Positions 42,730 to 52,137 of a DNA stretch of 64,000 nucleotides are shown here, piece by piece (the first letter of the stretch is position 1; every line of letters begins with the position of its first letter). The notes under the pieces were generated by a model. It saw only the letters and a program-made list of their open reading frames with translations. It made no database searches and was not told where the DNA came from. The stretch lies in the NCBI RefSeq assembly GCF_009914055.1, contig NZ_CP028271.1, forward strand, positions 496,001 to 560,000. The letters run 5' to 3'. Origin of the DNA: Mixta intestinalis. GTDB lineage: Bacteria; Pseudomonadota; Gammaproteobacteria; Enterobacterales; Enterobacteriaceae. A program made the translations under genes and the position numbers.

Positions 42730-45254
42730 ATCAGTTCCTGGGAATAAAGGCCGGTTACGGTGCGGTAATAAGACTTGCTGAGCTGATACTCAGCCGTACA
42801 GAATTTATCGGTATCCTGGCCCCATACGGCAAGTAATTTCCCCTGTAACGGCAAACCGGATAAATAGAGACTGCCGCCGTCACCGACGATACCTGAGTTA
42901 GGCTTTTCATTCTGTAACGTAACGATTGAGCCAAAAGGCAGAACGCCATTCTGGTGACGCAGGATAAACATGGCTTTCATCCCTACACGTACCGGTATCG
43001 TCGCTCTGACCAGCGCGCCTTCCGTAGGGGCTTTATTAACGATGGCATTATTTATTTCTACTTCATGGCCTGCGGTGGTGATATCCATTTCAACCCGGTT
43101 AAGCTGGTATGGCGTGGCGTAAGGGATAACCGCATAACCGCGCCCGTCCGTTTTAATGCCGCGATAGTTTCTGATACTGACATGGGCGGCACCTGGCGCC
43201 TTGATTAATATATTGGTATTACCCAGCGGCTGACTTAGCGTAACGCCGTCGGCATGCAGAACCGCTCCGCCGCTAACGCCGTAATTATACTGCCGGGAAT
43301 GGGGGGAATAACCATAGCTGAGATAATAGTCGCCGGTTGTTCCCCGATACTGCATGGCAATATCACCACCATATTCCCGGCGTGCGTTATAGCGTTGGTT
43401 AAGGTTATAGGTAAGATTATTTTGTTCCGGTAAATGACCGCTCAGGCCAGCGCTGTGAGTATTGCCGCTGCTGGTTGAATGCGTATGGGAGTAACGCAGG
43501 CGCGTTAGATTGGTTGGTTTCCCTAACGCGACGGAAAGGGAAAGGGCGATAATGTTATCCTTTTTGCTGTCAAAGAGCATGGTGCTTTGCTGATAGTTAA
43601 TGCCCCAGGTGATATTTTGCAGCGTATTGTGCCAGGCAAACTGGATACCTTCTGTCGATTTATCGGTGTGCCAGTAGGTTTGTTTTTCCCATGAAAGTGA
43701 TAGCGTGCCAAAACGTTGTAACGGATGGGAAAGAAGAACCTGATTTTTCGCCTTGCGTGTCAGGCTCAGATTGACGTTATTCTGATAATAGATCGACTCA
43801 TTGTTATTATTATCGGTGAGCGTATTTCCGCTGCCCGCCATTTTTTTATAAGTGGTATCGTTCAGGGTGTAGAACCCTTTGGTAGAAAAGCGCCACGAGT
43901 AAAAATTTATTCGGGTTCCCGCCTGATAAATCAGTTTATTGTAACGCAGACGAATAGCATTACCGTTGTAAGTATTATCATTTGGCAACTGGCTGATGCT
44001 GTGGGTGGCATCCAGCGAGAACGCACCCAACCGCCCCATATTTTGTCCTACGCCCAACGCCAGACCAGTATATTGCGGGGAAATTTGCGTCCCGCCGAAA
44101 AAGGTTAACCCGTAACGCCAGCCGTAAAAAGCTTCGCCGTGGAAAAAAAGCGGATCGCTTTGATTGGTTGTTGGGCGATAACGACCAAGAGCGAGGGAAT
44201 ATTTAAGCTGCCCGGCCCGAACCAGGTTAGGGTTGCTGGAAAAAGGAATGCTGTAACGCTTTTCGCTGCCGTCCTCTTCTTTTATGGTAACGAGCAAATC
44301 TTCGCCGGAAGATGCCGGGTAAAGATCGCGTAAAATAAATTCGCCAGGCGGCACCGAGATTTGATAAACAATATTGCCGTTCTGATGTACCGTTACGATG
44401 GCGTTGCTGTTGGCGATACCGCGTACTTCCGGCGCGTAACCGCGCAGGCTGGCTGGTAACATATTATCATCGGAGCTGAGCGCAAGTCCGCGTAGCCCTG
44501 CGGCATCAAAAATTTGTGAGGAAGTATAAGTTTCGCCAAGCCAAATTTGTGACTGTATAGCTGGTACGTCACGTTGTAACCAGGAGCGGATGTGCGTTAA
44601 CTGAGATTTCCCGTTGCTGCTGGTCCAGGTAGAATAGTCGCGAAAACGCCACGGGCCGAAATTAATACCGCTGTTCAGACTGGTAAAAATTCGATTTTGC
44701 CGCGTGCGCCTTGTTCCGCGAGAGACATTATGCGAGCCGTTAGCAACATAATTAAGCCAGGCGGCAGTAATCCCATCTTCCCAAAGTTCCGGGCTGGTAT
44801 AGCCGCGCGGCAGCTTTTTTATATAGCGCTGTGGTACCGTAAATCTGAGGGTAAGGTTGTTTTGATCAAAGTTGAAAGTTATGCCGGGAAAAAACCGGGA
44901 AAGAACATAACAGCGTTGAGGACCACTACTGGCGGCTTCCGGTGCCTGGTTGACGTCTATCCCTGTTGCGGCTAACTGTTCCGGCGTAATACAGGGCGTG
45001 AGCTGTTTTTCGCCCTGCTGTTCGTTCATTTTAAATAAGACCTTGCCGGTGAAGGCGTAATTTTCGTTAATAAATACCGTCACATCATAGTCGCCGGGAG
45101 GAAAATCTAATCCTGCCAATAACCAGCTTAAATCGGCGTTATTTTCGTGTTCCCCATTTAAAAAGGCGGGATTAAAGCGCAAGCCGCTCTGCGCGCAGGC
45201 GCTGGTTCCGAATAATGTCAAATTAATCAGAACAAACAGGACTCCGGGCTTCAC
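42720..45254 (-). CDS. Fimbrial outer-membrane usher
   Basis: 844 residues, GTG start at 45254 with AAGGA rather far upstream (about 12 bases). Signal peptide ending SACAQS; N-terminal chaperone-binding domain (LRFNPAFLNGEHENNADLSW in part), 24-strand barrel with plug, and C-terminal domains ending TGLYSQELICR with the conserved cysteine pair. It assembles pilins delivered by the adjacent chaperone. Confidence 0.95.
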   Translation of the reverse strand: MKPGVLFVLINLTLFGTSACAQSGLRFNPAFLNGEHENNADLSWLLAGLDFPPGDYDVTVFINENYAFTGKVLFKMNEQQGEKQLTPCITPEQLAATGIDVNQAPEAASSGPQRCYVLSRFFPGITFNFDQNNLTLRFTVPQRYIKKLPRGYTSPELWEDGITAAWLNYVANGSHNVSRGTRRTRQNRIFTSLNSGINFGPWRFRDYSTWTSSNGKSQLTHIRSWLQRDVPAIQSQIWLGETYTSSQIFDAAGLRGLALSSDDNMLPASLRGYAPEVRGIANSNAIVTVHQNGNIVYQISVPPGEFILRDLYPASSGEDLLVTIKEEDGSEKRYSIPFSSNPNLVRAGQLKYSLALGRYRPTTNQSDPLFFHGEAFYGWRYGLTFFGGTQISPQYTGLALGVGQNMGRLGAFSLDATHSISQLPNDNTYNGNAIRLRYNKLIYQAGTRINFYSWRFSTKGFYTLNDTTYKKMAGSGNTLTDNNNNESIYYQNNVNLSLTRKAKNQVLLSHPLQRFGTLSLSWEKQTYWHTDKSTEGIQFAWHNTLQNITWGINYQQSTMLFDSKKDNIIALSLSVALGKPTNLTRLRYSHTHSTSSGNTHSAGLSGHLPEQNNLTYNLNQRYNARREYGGDIAMQYRGTTGDYYLSYGYSPHSRQYNYGVSGGAVLHADGVTLSQPLGNTNILIKAPGAAHVSIRNYRGIKTDGRGYAVIPYATPYQLNRVEMDITTAGHEVEINNAIVNKAPTEGALVRATIPVRVGMKAMFILRHQNGVLPFGSIVTLQNEKPNSGIVGDGGSLYLSGLPLQGKLLAVWGQDTDKFCTAEYQLSKSYYRTVTGLYSQELICR

Positions 45255-45300
45255 GATGGTTCTGTTTCCTTGTCAGGGCTGTTTTAAATTAATGAAAGCG

Positions 45301-45984
45301 TCAGTATGATTTTAATTGCTGTGTAACCTCGGCTGTCCATGCGCCGTAATCATTGATCGTGCGATAGGAGAACTGTTTGGCCAGCGGAAATTCCCCTTCC
45401 AGTTCAGTCTCACTTTTAGGTGCAAGCATACGTGGCTTCACCGTTTTACCATCTACGTTTAGCTCAATAAGCGTAATGTAATAGGGAGTAGGGTTTTTTA
45501 AAATAAGGCGATTGTAGTGAAGCTCTCCCGTAATAAGTTTCCAGGCCTTATCTGCCTGGGCGGATAATTCAGCCGGGCGATAAATTAATTTAATTCGACT
45601 TGCTGAAGCAAAATGCAGTACGCTTTTATGCGTATCTTCTGTCGTTTGCGGGATGGCTTTCGCCGTTAGCCAATAGAGCGTTTCCCTGTCTTTATATTTA
45701 GGCTTGCCGCTGAAAATAACCTTTAGCGCATTCTCAGATGATGGTTTTAATACAAATAGCGGTGGCGTTATCACAAAATCATTACTGCGTTCTCCCTGTT
45801 CATTTTCTATCCATGACTGAATAAGAAACGGATCCGATTTATTGGTATTTCGAAGGCTTAATGAAGCTTGATTCACCGAACTTAAATAGACCATTCTGGT
45901 AACACTTAATCCCACTCCGCCAGCTTTCGCTTCTGAGTAAGAGGAAAAAGCGGCCAGTAAAAACATGATGGGTAATAACCGCAT
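45301..45984 (-). CDS. Periplasmic fimbrial chaperone
   Basis: 227 residues. Signal peptide about 1-20, then the two Ig-like PapD-type domains: GVGLSVTRMVY, ASLSLRNTNKSDPFLIQSWI, FVITPPLFVLKPSS, SRIKLIYRP and LKNPTPYYITL. The conserved RIKLIYRP segment bears the pilin-anchoring basic residues. Lies between major subunit and usher. Confidence 0.94.
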   Translation of the reverse strand: MRLLPIMFLLAAFSSYSEAKAGGVGLSVTRMVYLSSVNQASLSLRNTNKSDPFLIQSWIENEQGERSNDFVITPPLFVLKPSSENALKVIFSGKPKYKDRETLYWLTAKAIPQTTEDTHKSVLHFASASRIKLIYRPAELSAQADKAWKLITGELHYNRLILKNPTPYYITLIELNVDGKTVKPRMLAPKSETELEGEFPLAKQFSYRTINDYGAWTAEVTQQLKSY

Positions 45985-46040
45985 AGTTCATTCCGTTGAA
46001 ATAAGAAAGTGAAGTCCGATCTTGCGATCGGACTTATCAA

Positions 46041-46583
46041 TCAGGCATAGGTCAGGGTATAGGTTGCCGTCGCGGTGATACTACCTGGCGTCGCGCTCCC
46101 TGCCGGTGAAATGAGCGTGGCCTTAAAGGTCAGTGGCGTAGTGGCAGCGTTTAAAGTAACGGATTTTGATGCTGCGCCTAAGTTGAGCCTGGACCCATCA
46201 GTATCGTAGAAGCGGATGGCTACCTTTTGGGCATCGCCGCTGGTGGCCAGCGCGGTGGTGTCCGTTGTATCTGGTGTACCGTTGAAAGTAACCACCACGC
46301 CTTTTAGCACTGAGTTGTCACAGCCGTTCAAATTGATGGTGAAGCTTTTCTTTATCGGTGATTCGCTGTTGGCCCCCGCTAAGGTTTTACTACCTACCGA
46401 TCCCATATCCACATTTAAGGTGACGTTATCGCCTGCAATAACACAGGCTGAATTCACAATGCTGCCGCTGAATTCTACCGTTCCTGTATTAGCCCAGGCT
46501 GTACCGGTGATGAAAGACATTGCGGTCAGGCTGGCAGATAATAGCGTTTTTGACGGTAGATATTTTTTTAATTTTTTTTTCAT
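46041..46583 (-). CDS. Major type 1-like fimbrial subunit
   Basis: 180 residues from the ATG at 46583 (AAAGGGAAAG upstream). Signal peptide to about TAWA, then an N-terminal donor strand (NTGTVEFSGSIVNSACVIAG), a Cys pair (SACV and NLNGCDNS) and the C-terminal strand ATATYTLTYA. First structural gene after the LuxR-type regulator. Codon and residue content (Thr, Ala, Ser rich) is typical of FimA-like pilins. Confidence 0.93.
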   Translation of the reverse strand: MKKKLKKYLPSKTLLSASLTAMSFITGTAWANTGTVEFSGSIVNSACVIAGDNVTLNVDMGSVGSKTLAGANSESPIKKSFTINLNGCDNSVLKGVVVTFNGTPDTTDTTALATSGDAQKVAIRFYDTDGSRLNLGAASKSVTLNAATTPLTFKATLISPAGSATPGSITATATYTLTYA

Positions 46584-46623
46584 TTCTTTCCCTTTAACGA
46601 TCATGTTTCTGACAGGCGGAGAG

Positions 46624-47223
46624 TTAATGGCTTAAAAAAACCAGTAAATCCGCCTTGTTTTTCAACCCCAGCTTCCTTGTTGCTGAGACTTTTAAGGCGC
46701 TCACGCGATGATAAGAGAGCTTCTCTTTTTGTGCGATCGCCGTTAATGAATGGCCGCTTTTAAGCGCGTTCAAAATTTGCCACTCCGCCTGCGTAAGATG
46801 CAGGCGAGAAGCAACATATTTAGCAGGCCGGCGAAAATTTTTTAAGATGCTTGACGCTTTTGCCTGCCAGACCGGCATTGCATCTTTTAGCGAAAAAAAT
46901 GCATCTATATTGTTTCTTAGCCAGTGTGACGGAATATATTCTTCTGAATACAGACATATCGTCAGGTCCGGGTAATCTTTTTTTATTTGTTTTAAGCAGG
47001 CTAAACAACTGTAACCAGATTGCCCTGCTATGTTTTCTGAAATAAAAAGCATATTGATATGCCATTTATCCAGAACCATATATAACACATCATAGCTACG
47101 GACCGAGGCCTTGATAGTAATATGTTCATCTAATTCCAGTAAAAGTGCAGCAATACCCTGACGGGTAAAATTATTAGGGTCCAGAATCGCAATATCTTTA
47201 CGTTCTTTCAGGGTAAGTATCAT
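46624..47223 (-). CDS. LuxR-type regulator with pseudo-receiver domain
   Basis: 199 residues. N-terminal receiver-like fold (about 8-125; DIAILDPNNFTRQGIAALL) in which the position normally holding the phospho-accepting Asp reads INMLFISENI, i.e. no Asp. C-terminal LuxR helix-turn-helix (about 135-199; LTQAEWQILNALKSGHSLTAIAQ in part, RKLGLKNKADLLVFL). Directly upstream of the pilin gene on the same strand, 40 bp apart, so most likely the operon's own activator. Phosphorylation control is unlikely. Confidence 0.85.
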   Translation of the reverse strand: MILTLKERKDIAILDPNNFTRQGIAALLLELDEHITIKASVRSYDVLYMVLDKWHINMLFISENIAGQSGYSCLACLKQIKKDYPDLTICLYSEEYIPSHWLRNNIDAFFSLKDAMPVWQAKASSILKNFRRPAKYVASRLHLTQAEWQILNALKSGHSLTAIAQKEKLSYHRVSALKVSATRKLGLKNKADLLVFLSH

Positions 47224-47558
47224 TTTTATATTACTCCTTCACGACCTGTGTTTAATGTAATGTTTTTCTCTTTTCCCAATCAATAAAACGTCATTGCTAA
47301 CAATTAAACAGCATATAATTTCAAACTGATCGGTAATTTAAGTTTTTTACAATAAATGCTGCTGAAAATCATTAATTTTTAGTTTTTTTAACTGCCATTG
47401 GTGAGCGATTTTTTCTTTTTCTAATGATTATTCACTGAGATAGTCATAAGACTTTTAGCGGAAAATTCCTAATTCCCCCATGGAACTCATTATTTTCATT
47501 AGGATTTATCTACAATGAGTAAATGGAAATAAATATTTAACTGAAAGTGACTCTTGTT
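47224..47558. other. AT-rich region upstream of the fimbrial regulator
   Basis: About 335 bp without a supportable gene. Probably contains the fimbrial promoter and its regulatory sites; no invertible repeat pair was recognised. Confidence 0.4.
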
Positions 47559-47753
47559 TTAATCGTTAAGCTTTCTTATGTCAGGAGACGATGGTTTTGC
47601 TGAATAATAAACAGACAGGCGGTTTATCTGCTGCCAGTCTGGAGCAAGTGGCGTCATCCCGGCGGTTGTGATTTTCTGGATAATTTGTTGTTCGATTAGG
47701 TTGATTAAGCGCCTGCTGGCGACAGAGGAGGGGAGGGGCTGTGCCGTATTCAT
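47559..47753 (-). CDS. Hypothetical short frame
   Basis: A 64-residue minus-strand frame with RRLINLIEQQIIQKITTAGM, no recognisable family and only a poor ribosome site. It fills an otherwise empty gap. It may be a real small gene, a fragment or chance. Confidence 0.25.
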   Translation of the reverse strand: MNTAQPLPSSVASRRLINLIEQQIIQKITTAGMTPLAPDWQQINRLSVYYSAKPSSPDIRKLND

Positions 47754-47859
47754 CGGTTGCCCGACAGATATTATTGCGCACAGTTTTTCTGTTAACAGGC
47801 GAATAGCCTGTAGAAAATCGCTAAGCTAAGGTAAGAACATCAGGCAAAAGGGAGACACT

Positions 47860-48681
47860 ATGGCAGATATCAGGCTCGTTGCTGTCGATATGGACGGTAC
47901 TTTTCTCGATGACGACAAAAATTACAACCGTGAACGCTTCCGGCAACAGTATGCGCAGCTTAAAGCGCGTGGCATTCGTTTTGTTGTTGCCAGCGGCAAC
48001 CAGTATTATCAACTCCGTTCTTTTTTCCCGGATATCGCAGATGAAATCGCTTTTGTGGCGGAAAATGGTGCCTATATTGTAGAGGCGGGAGAGGACCTTT
48101 TTGTCGGTGAGTTCGCGCGCCAGGATATACCAAAAGTCATTGATACGCTGGTGCGCGGCGATTATCCCGATTTGAACTATATACTCTGCGGTTATCAAAG
48201 CGCATGGTATTTTTCTGATGTGCCAGCGGCCTATGTGGAAAAGATGCGCCGCTATTGCCATCGGCTTCAGCCGGTAGCGCGACTGGAAGAGATCGACGAT
48301 CGTTTGTTCAAATTCGCCCTTAATCTTTCTGATGAATATGTTCCAACGCTAATGGCCGATATTGAACGCTATCACGCTGGCGTAGCGACTGCCGTCACCA
48401 GCGGTCACGGTTCGGTCGATCTGATCATTCCCGGTCTGCATAAGGCTCACGGGCTGCGGCTTTTACAGCAGCGCTGGGGAATTGACGATCGACAGGTTGT
48501 GGCATTCGGTGATGGTGGCAACGATCTGGAAATGCTGAAGCAGGCCGGTTTTGGCTTTGCTATGGCTAACGCGCCGGAACGGGTTAAAGGTGCGGCGCGC
48601 TATCAGGCGCCTTCAAATAATGATGAAGGCGTGCTGGAGGTGATTCAGCAGTTGCTGGAGGGGCGTTATCCGTTTGATTAA
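47860..48681 (+). CDS. Cof-type HAD sugar phosphatase, YbiV-like
   Basis: 273 residues. HAD motif I DMDGT (Asp10/Asp12), motif II VVASGN, a Cof-type cap domain, and motifs III/IV around KAHGLRLL and FGDGGNDLEML. Closely resembles E. coli YbiV (VVASGNQYYQL, VAENGA, SVDLIIPGLHKAHG), which acts on sugar phosphates. GGGAGA precedes the ATG. Convergent with the iron alcohol dehydrogenase, 3' ends overlapping by 4 bp. Confidence 0.9.
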   Translation: MADIRLVAVDMDGTFLDDDKNYNRERFRQQYAQLKARGIRFVVASGNQYYQLRSFFPDIADEIAFVAENGAYIVEAGEDLFVGEFARQDIPKVIDTLVRGDYPDLNYILCGYQSAWYFSDVPAAYVEKMRRYCHRLQPVARLEEIDDRLFKFALNLSDEYVPTLMADIERYHAGVATAVTSGHGSVDLIIPGLHKAHGLRLLQQRWGIDDRQVVAFGDGGNDLEMLKQAGFGFAMANAPERVKGAARYQAPSNNDEGVLEVIQQLLEGRYPFD

Positions 48682-49820
48682 GCCGTGCAGTCCCAGGCCT
48701 GTTCCAGCATCCAGCGCAGCTGGGCTTCACTGTAGCTGACCAGGGCATTTTTACTGTTGGCACGCGCGACGATCCACTCAATTTCTGCGGCGTTCAGTGC
48801 AGGCTTCTGCTGCCAGAACGGCAAAATAGCCTGCTGTTTTAGCCACTGACTTAAATAGTCAGCAGGAGAGGGATGGGGCGTGCCAAACAGCGCCAGCTGA
48901 AGTTCGGTCATGAGTGCCTGCTGTTCCGGATGCGTGCTTTTAGCCAGTAACGTCAGGAAGGGAAACAGCAATCGCCCGCAAACCTCACCGTGATGTTCCT
49001 CTTTAATTGCGCCCAGCTCACCGGCGATACCGTGAATAACGCCCAGACCCGCCATACTCAGGCTCAGTCCACCCAGCCAGGAGGCTAACAGCATCGCCTC
49101 ACGTGCGTCTTCACCCTGCCGATCCTGTCGGTTAAGCGCTGGCCATGCGGTGATAAAATGTCGCATGCCGTTAAGCGCCGTCTGGCGCGTAAAAAAATTC
49201 CCTTTTGCTGACAGCCAGGCTTCAAACAGATGGGTAAACGCATCAATAGCGCAGCAGGCGAGAACCTTATCTGGCGTGCCGTCCAGCAGACTGGCATCAA
49301 GAATAGCAACCTGCGGAACAAAATTGGCGTGGCGCAGAGAAGCCTTAACGTTTATTTCAGTCTTATCGGTGATAACAGCGTTTTGCGTTACTTCGCTGCC
49401 TGTTCCGGCGGTGGTAGGAATAGCGATAAGCGGTAAGGTTGCACCGCTAACGGGCGTATCACCAACTTTCTCCAGGTAACGTAGCGTGTTTAGCGGATGC
49501 TGACTGATGGCCGCAAAGGCTTTTGCCGCATCCATTACGCTGCCGCCACCGATAGCCACGACACGTTCAACGCGCCCACGCCAGCGCGTAACCCATCGGT
49601 CGATATCATCAGGCGAAGCCTCATGAGCCACAATTTCACAACCAGCCAGCAGCGGATCCAGCTGCGCACGTATCGCTGCGTAGTGAGGCCCTTTAAGAAA
49701 GGAGGCGCTACAAAACAGTAGCGTAGGCAGAGTGGGCTGTTGCAACAGCGGGAGCAACGTTTTGAGGCTGCCGCGTCCGAAAAAAGTTTGCCGATTGGCG
49801 ATGGTCTGGCTGATTAACAC
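48678..49820 (-). CDS. Iron-containing alcohol dehydrogenase
   Basis: 380 residues. Group III dehydrogenase: NAD-binding GGGSVMDAAK at 91-100, TAGTGSEVTQ near 138-147, and metal ligands Asp193, His197, His263 and His277 spaced as in FucO. Substrate not predictable. Divergent from gntT across 288 bp that holds two GntR operators, so co-regulation with gluconate uptake is possible but unproven. Confidence 0.9.
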   Translation of the reverse strand: MLISQTIANRQTFFGRGSLKTLLPLLQQPTLPTLLFCSASFLKGPHYAAIRAQLDPLLAGCEIVAHEASPDDIDRWVTRWRGRVERVVAIGGGSVMDAAKAFAAISQHPLNTLRYLEKVGDTPVSGATLPLIAIPTTAGTGSEVTQNAVITDKTEINVKASLRHANFVPQVAILDASLLDGTPDKVLACCAIDAFTHLFEAWLSAKGNFFTRQTALNGMRHFITAWPALNRQDRQGEDAREAMLLASWLGGLSLSMAGLGVIHGIAGELGAIKEEHHGEVCGRLLFPFLTLLAKSTHPEQQALMTELQLALFGTPHPSPADYLSQWLKQQAILPFWQQKPALNAAEIEWIVARANSKNALVSYSEAQLRWMLEQAWDCTA

Positions 49821-49970
49821 GTTTATCTCCGCAGCACTATGATTGAAAGAGTGACAGTTTAACGATCAGCCTGTAGCGAGATAACGTCGACAGATGTTAA
49901 CGATACGATAAAAAGTTGATCGTCTTCGCAGATCGTTAATTCTGCCTGCCGCCTGCATTCCCGCGACAAA

Positions 49971-50000
49971 ATGTTACCGTTAACATGTTATCGGTAACAG
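49971..50000 (+). promoter_or_regulatory. Two abutting GntR operators upstream of gntT
   Basis: ATGTTACCGTTAACAT (49971-49986) and ATGTTATCGGTAACAG (49985-50000) each match the GntR operator pattern ATGTTACCGATAACAT and share two bases. Gluconate should relieve repression. Confidence 0.9.
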
Positions 50001-50108
50001 CAGGATTCGGTTTTCAGGCCGCCTGTTCTGTTTATGCCGATGGCTAATGCGCAACGTAGCATAAAAGCAGAAGCCGTACCTTCAGCGGTTATTCACCGGA
50101 GAAATAGT

Positions 50109-51425
50109 ATGCCATTAGTTATCGTTGCGGTAGGAGTTGCTATTCTGCTGCTGCTAATGATTCGCTTCAGACTTAATGGGTTTATTGCGTTGATTCTGGT
50201 CGCGCTGGCAGTGGGAATGATGCAGGGCATGCCGGTTAACAAAGTCATCGCCTCGATTAAAACGGGCATGGGCAGTACGTTGGGTAGCCTGGCGCTGATC
50301 ATGGGTTTTGGAGCCATGCTGGGAAAACTGTTGGCCGATTGCGGTGGGGCACAGCGGATTGCCACCACGCTGATTGCGAAATTTGGGCAGCGCTATATTC
50401 AATGGGCGGTGGTACTGACAGGTTTTACCGTTGGTTTCGCACTTTTTTATGAGGTGGGCTTTGTCCTGCTGCTGCCGCTGGTGTTCAGTATTGCCGCCTC
50501 TGCGCGCGTACCGCTACTCTATATCGGCGTGCCAATGGCTACGGCGCTCTCTGTTACTCACGGTTTCCTTCCGCCGCATCCGGGGCCGACCGCTATCGCC
50601 ACGTTGTTCAATGCCGATATGGGGAAAACGCTGCTGTTTGGCACGCTGCTGGCGATACCGACGGTGATCCTGGCCGGGCCGGTTTATGCCCACTTCCTGA
50701 AAAATATCGATAAGCCGATTCCGCAGGGGCTATATAACCCAAAAACCTTTAGTGAAGCGGAAATGCCCAGCTTTGGCGTAAGCGTCTGGACTGCACTGGT
50801 GCCGGTGATACTGATGGCGCTGCGTGCTGTTGCGGAGATGGTGCTGTCAAAAGGGCACGCTTTACTTCCCTGGGCAGAGTTTTTCGGCGATCCGGTGATG
50901 GCGACCTTAATTGCCGTGCTGATTGGTATTTTTACCTTCGGTCTGAACCGGGGGCGCAGCATGGACGATGTCATGGGGACGCTAACGGACTCGATTAAAA
51001 TCATCGCCATGATGCTGTTGATAATTGGTGGCGGTGGGGCGTTTAAGCAAGTGCTGGTCGACAGCGGCGTAGATAAATATATTGCTGGCCTGATGCAGGA
51101 AACCAACGTTTCCCCGATCTTTATGGCCTGGTCTATTGCCGCCGTGCTGCGTATTGCGCTGGGTTCAGCTACCGTCGCGGCCATTACGGCAGGCGGTATT
51201 GTCGCTCCCTTAATCGCTACCACCGGGGCCAGCCCTGAACTGATGGTTATCGCTGTCGGCGCGGGCAGCGTTATCTTCTCGCACGTTAACGATCCGGGCT
51301 TCTGGCTGTTTAAGGAGTATTTTAACCTGACGATTGGTGAAACGATGCGCTCATGGTCAGCGCTGGAAACCATTATTTCGCTGTGTGGTCTGATTGGCTG
51401 TCTGCTGCTTTCCACGCTGCTCTGA
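50109..51425 (+). CDS. gntT: High-affinity gluconate permease GntT
   Basis: 438 residues from the ATG at 50109 (CCGGAG upstream), the exact GntT length. GntP-family H+ symporter with about 12-14 helices. Segments shared with E. coli GntT: SLALIMGFGAMLGKLLADCGG, THGFLPPHPGPTAIATLFN, IIGGGGAFKQVLVDSGV and SHVNDPGFWLFKEYF. Regulated by the GntR sites upstream. No gluconate kinase is adjacent. Confidence 0.95.
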   Translation: MPLVIVAVGVAILLLLMIRFRLNGFIALILVALAVGMMQGMPVNKVIASIKTGMGSTLGSLALIMGFGAMLGKLLADCGGAQRIATTLIAKFGQRYIQWAVVLTGFTVGFALFYEVGFVLLLPLVFSIAASARVPLLYIGVPMATALSVTHGFLPPHPGPTAIATLFNADMGKTLLFGTLLAIPTVILAGPVYAHFLKNIDKPIPQGLYNPKTFSEAEMPSFGVSVWTALVPVILMALRAVAEMVLSKGHALLPWAEFFGDPVMATLIAVLIGIFTFGLNRGRSMDDVMGTLTDSIKIIAMMLLIIGGGGAFKQVLVDSGVDKYIAGLMQETNVSPIFMAWSIAAVLRIALGSATVAAITAGGIVAPLIATTGASPELMVIAVGAGSVIFSHVNDPGFWLFKEYFNLTIGETMRSWSALETIISLCGLIGCLLLSTLL

Positions 51426-51450
51426 ATAACGCATACCGATAAAAACGTAA

Positions 51451-51470
51451 GGGTCACGCAACGGTGACCC
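51451..51470 (+). terminator. Stem-loop after gntT
   Basis: GGGTCAC (51451-51457) pairs with GTGACCC (51464-51470). No T-tract, so termination is uncertain. Confidence 0.4.
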
Positions 51471-51477
51471 CATCGGC

Positions 51478-51723
51478 TTAGTGTGGCTGACGGAAACCAG
51501 CCTTGATGAGCTGCTCGCGTAGCGCGTAGGTGATATCGCGATTGCCGCCGGTTATCGGATAAATCACATTGTTAACGACATCATCCAGGTAGTGCTCTTC
51601 AAACTCCTGCAAAGAGAGCTGACCGCCGCCCTCATCGTTAATTGAGATAGAGCCTTTGATATGGTCACCGGCATTTTTTGCCTTGAGGCAATATCGCCCC
51701 ATACAGGTATTAAGCGTACTCAT
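51478..51723 (-). CDS. Hypothetical 81-residue protein
   Basis: Starts at the ATG at 51723 with GGAGGCGTT upstream; the open frame is longer but this site decides the start. Soluble, no signal or helix; GQLSLQEFEEHYLDDVVNNV and YALREQLIKAGFRQPH. I do not recognise the family. Convergent with gntT. Confidence 0.65.
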   Translation of the reverse strand: MSTLNTCMGRYCLKAKNAGDHIKGSISINDEGGGQLSLQEFEEHYLDDVVNNVIYPITGGNRDITYALREQLIKAGFRQPH

Positions 51724-52008
51724 AACGCCTCCTTTTGACAGGTTAAGAAGTGGAGCAGTGATGCTCCATCCGGGCTGCGTTATAAGTTTAGTGTTCTTTT
51801 TTTGAACAGGGTGGGTTGCAGCACAAAGCGAACATCTCTGCACGATCTGACTCGCAAAAATGCAGAATTTACAGCCTTAACTATACTTAGCTGACGGGAG
51901 CCGCTGCGGTCACTTTCAGTACAGTATGCTGTGCAAAACGAAGGCCGCAGTGATATTTATTTAAGGGTCAGACCGATACGGTGATGGCCAGGCAGGGGAG
52001 AGAACGGA

Positions 52009-52092
52009 ATGAAAATTATACTGTGGATTATCGCCATCATTTTTATTGTTGGTCTGCTGACGTTGACAGGCGTATTTAAGATTCTGTTTTAG
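52009..52092 (+). CDS. yohP: Membrane microprotein YohP
   Basis: 27 residues, essentially a single membrane helix. It begins MKIILWIIAIIF and ends TGVFKILF, the same length and pattern as E. coli YohP. GGGGAGAGAACGG precedes the ATG. E. coli YohP is inserted post-translationally with SRP help and its mRNA localises to the membrane; physiological role unknown. In this context it lies between a hypothetical gene and a zinc-ribbon gene, not its E. coli neighbours. Confidence 0.85.
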   Translation: MKIILWIIAIIFIVGLLTLTGVFKILF

Positions 52093-52100
52093 TGCGTTCT

Positions 52101-52126
52101 GGCGGCACCGTCATTGAGGTGCCGCC
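52101..52126 (+). terminator. Stem-loop after yohP
   Basis: GGCGGCACC (52101-52109) pairs with GGTGCCGCC (52118-52126). Strong stem without a T-tract. Confidence 0.5.
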
Positions 52127-52137
52127 GGTAGTGTGAG

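Noticed and set aside
47224..47860. Phase-variation switch (invertible element) for the fimbriae
   Set aside because: No inverted-repeat pair flanking a promoter and no recombinase gene nearby.
50684..51457. Open frame antisense to gntT
   Set aside because: Complement of a hydrophobic transporter; low-complexity serine/isoleucine-rich product without motifs.
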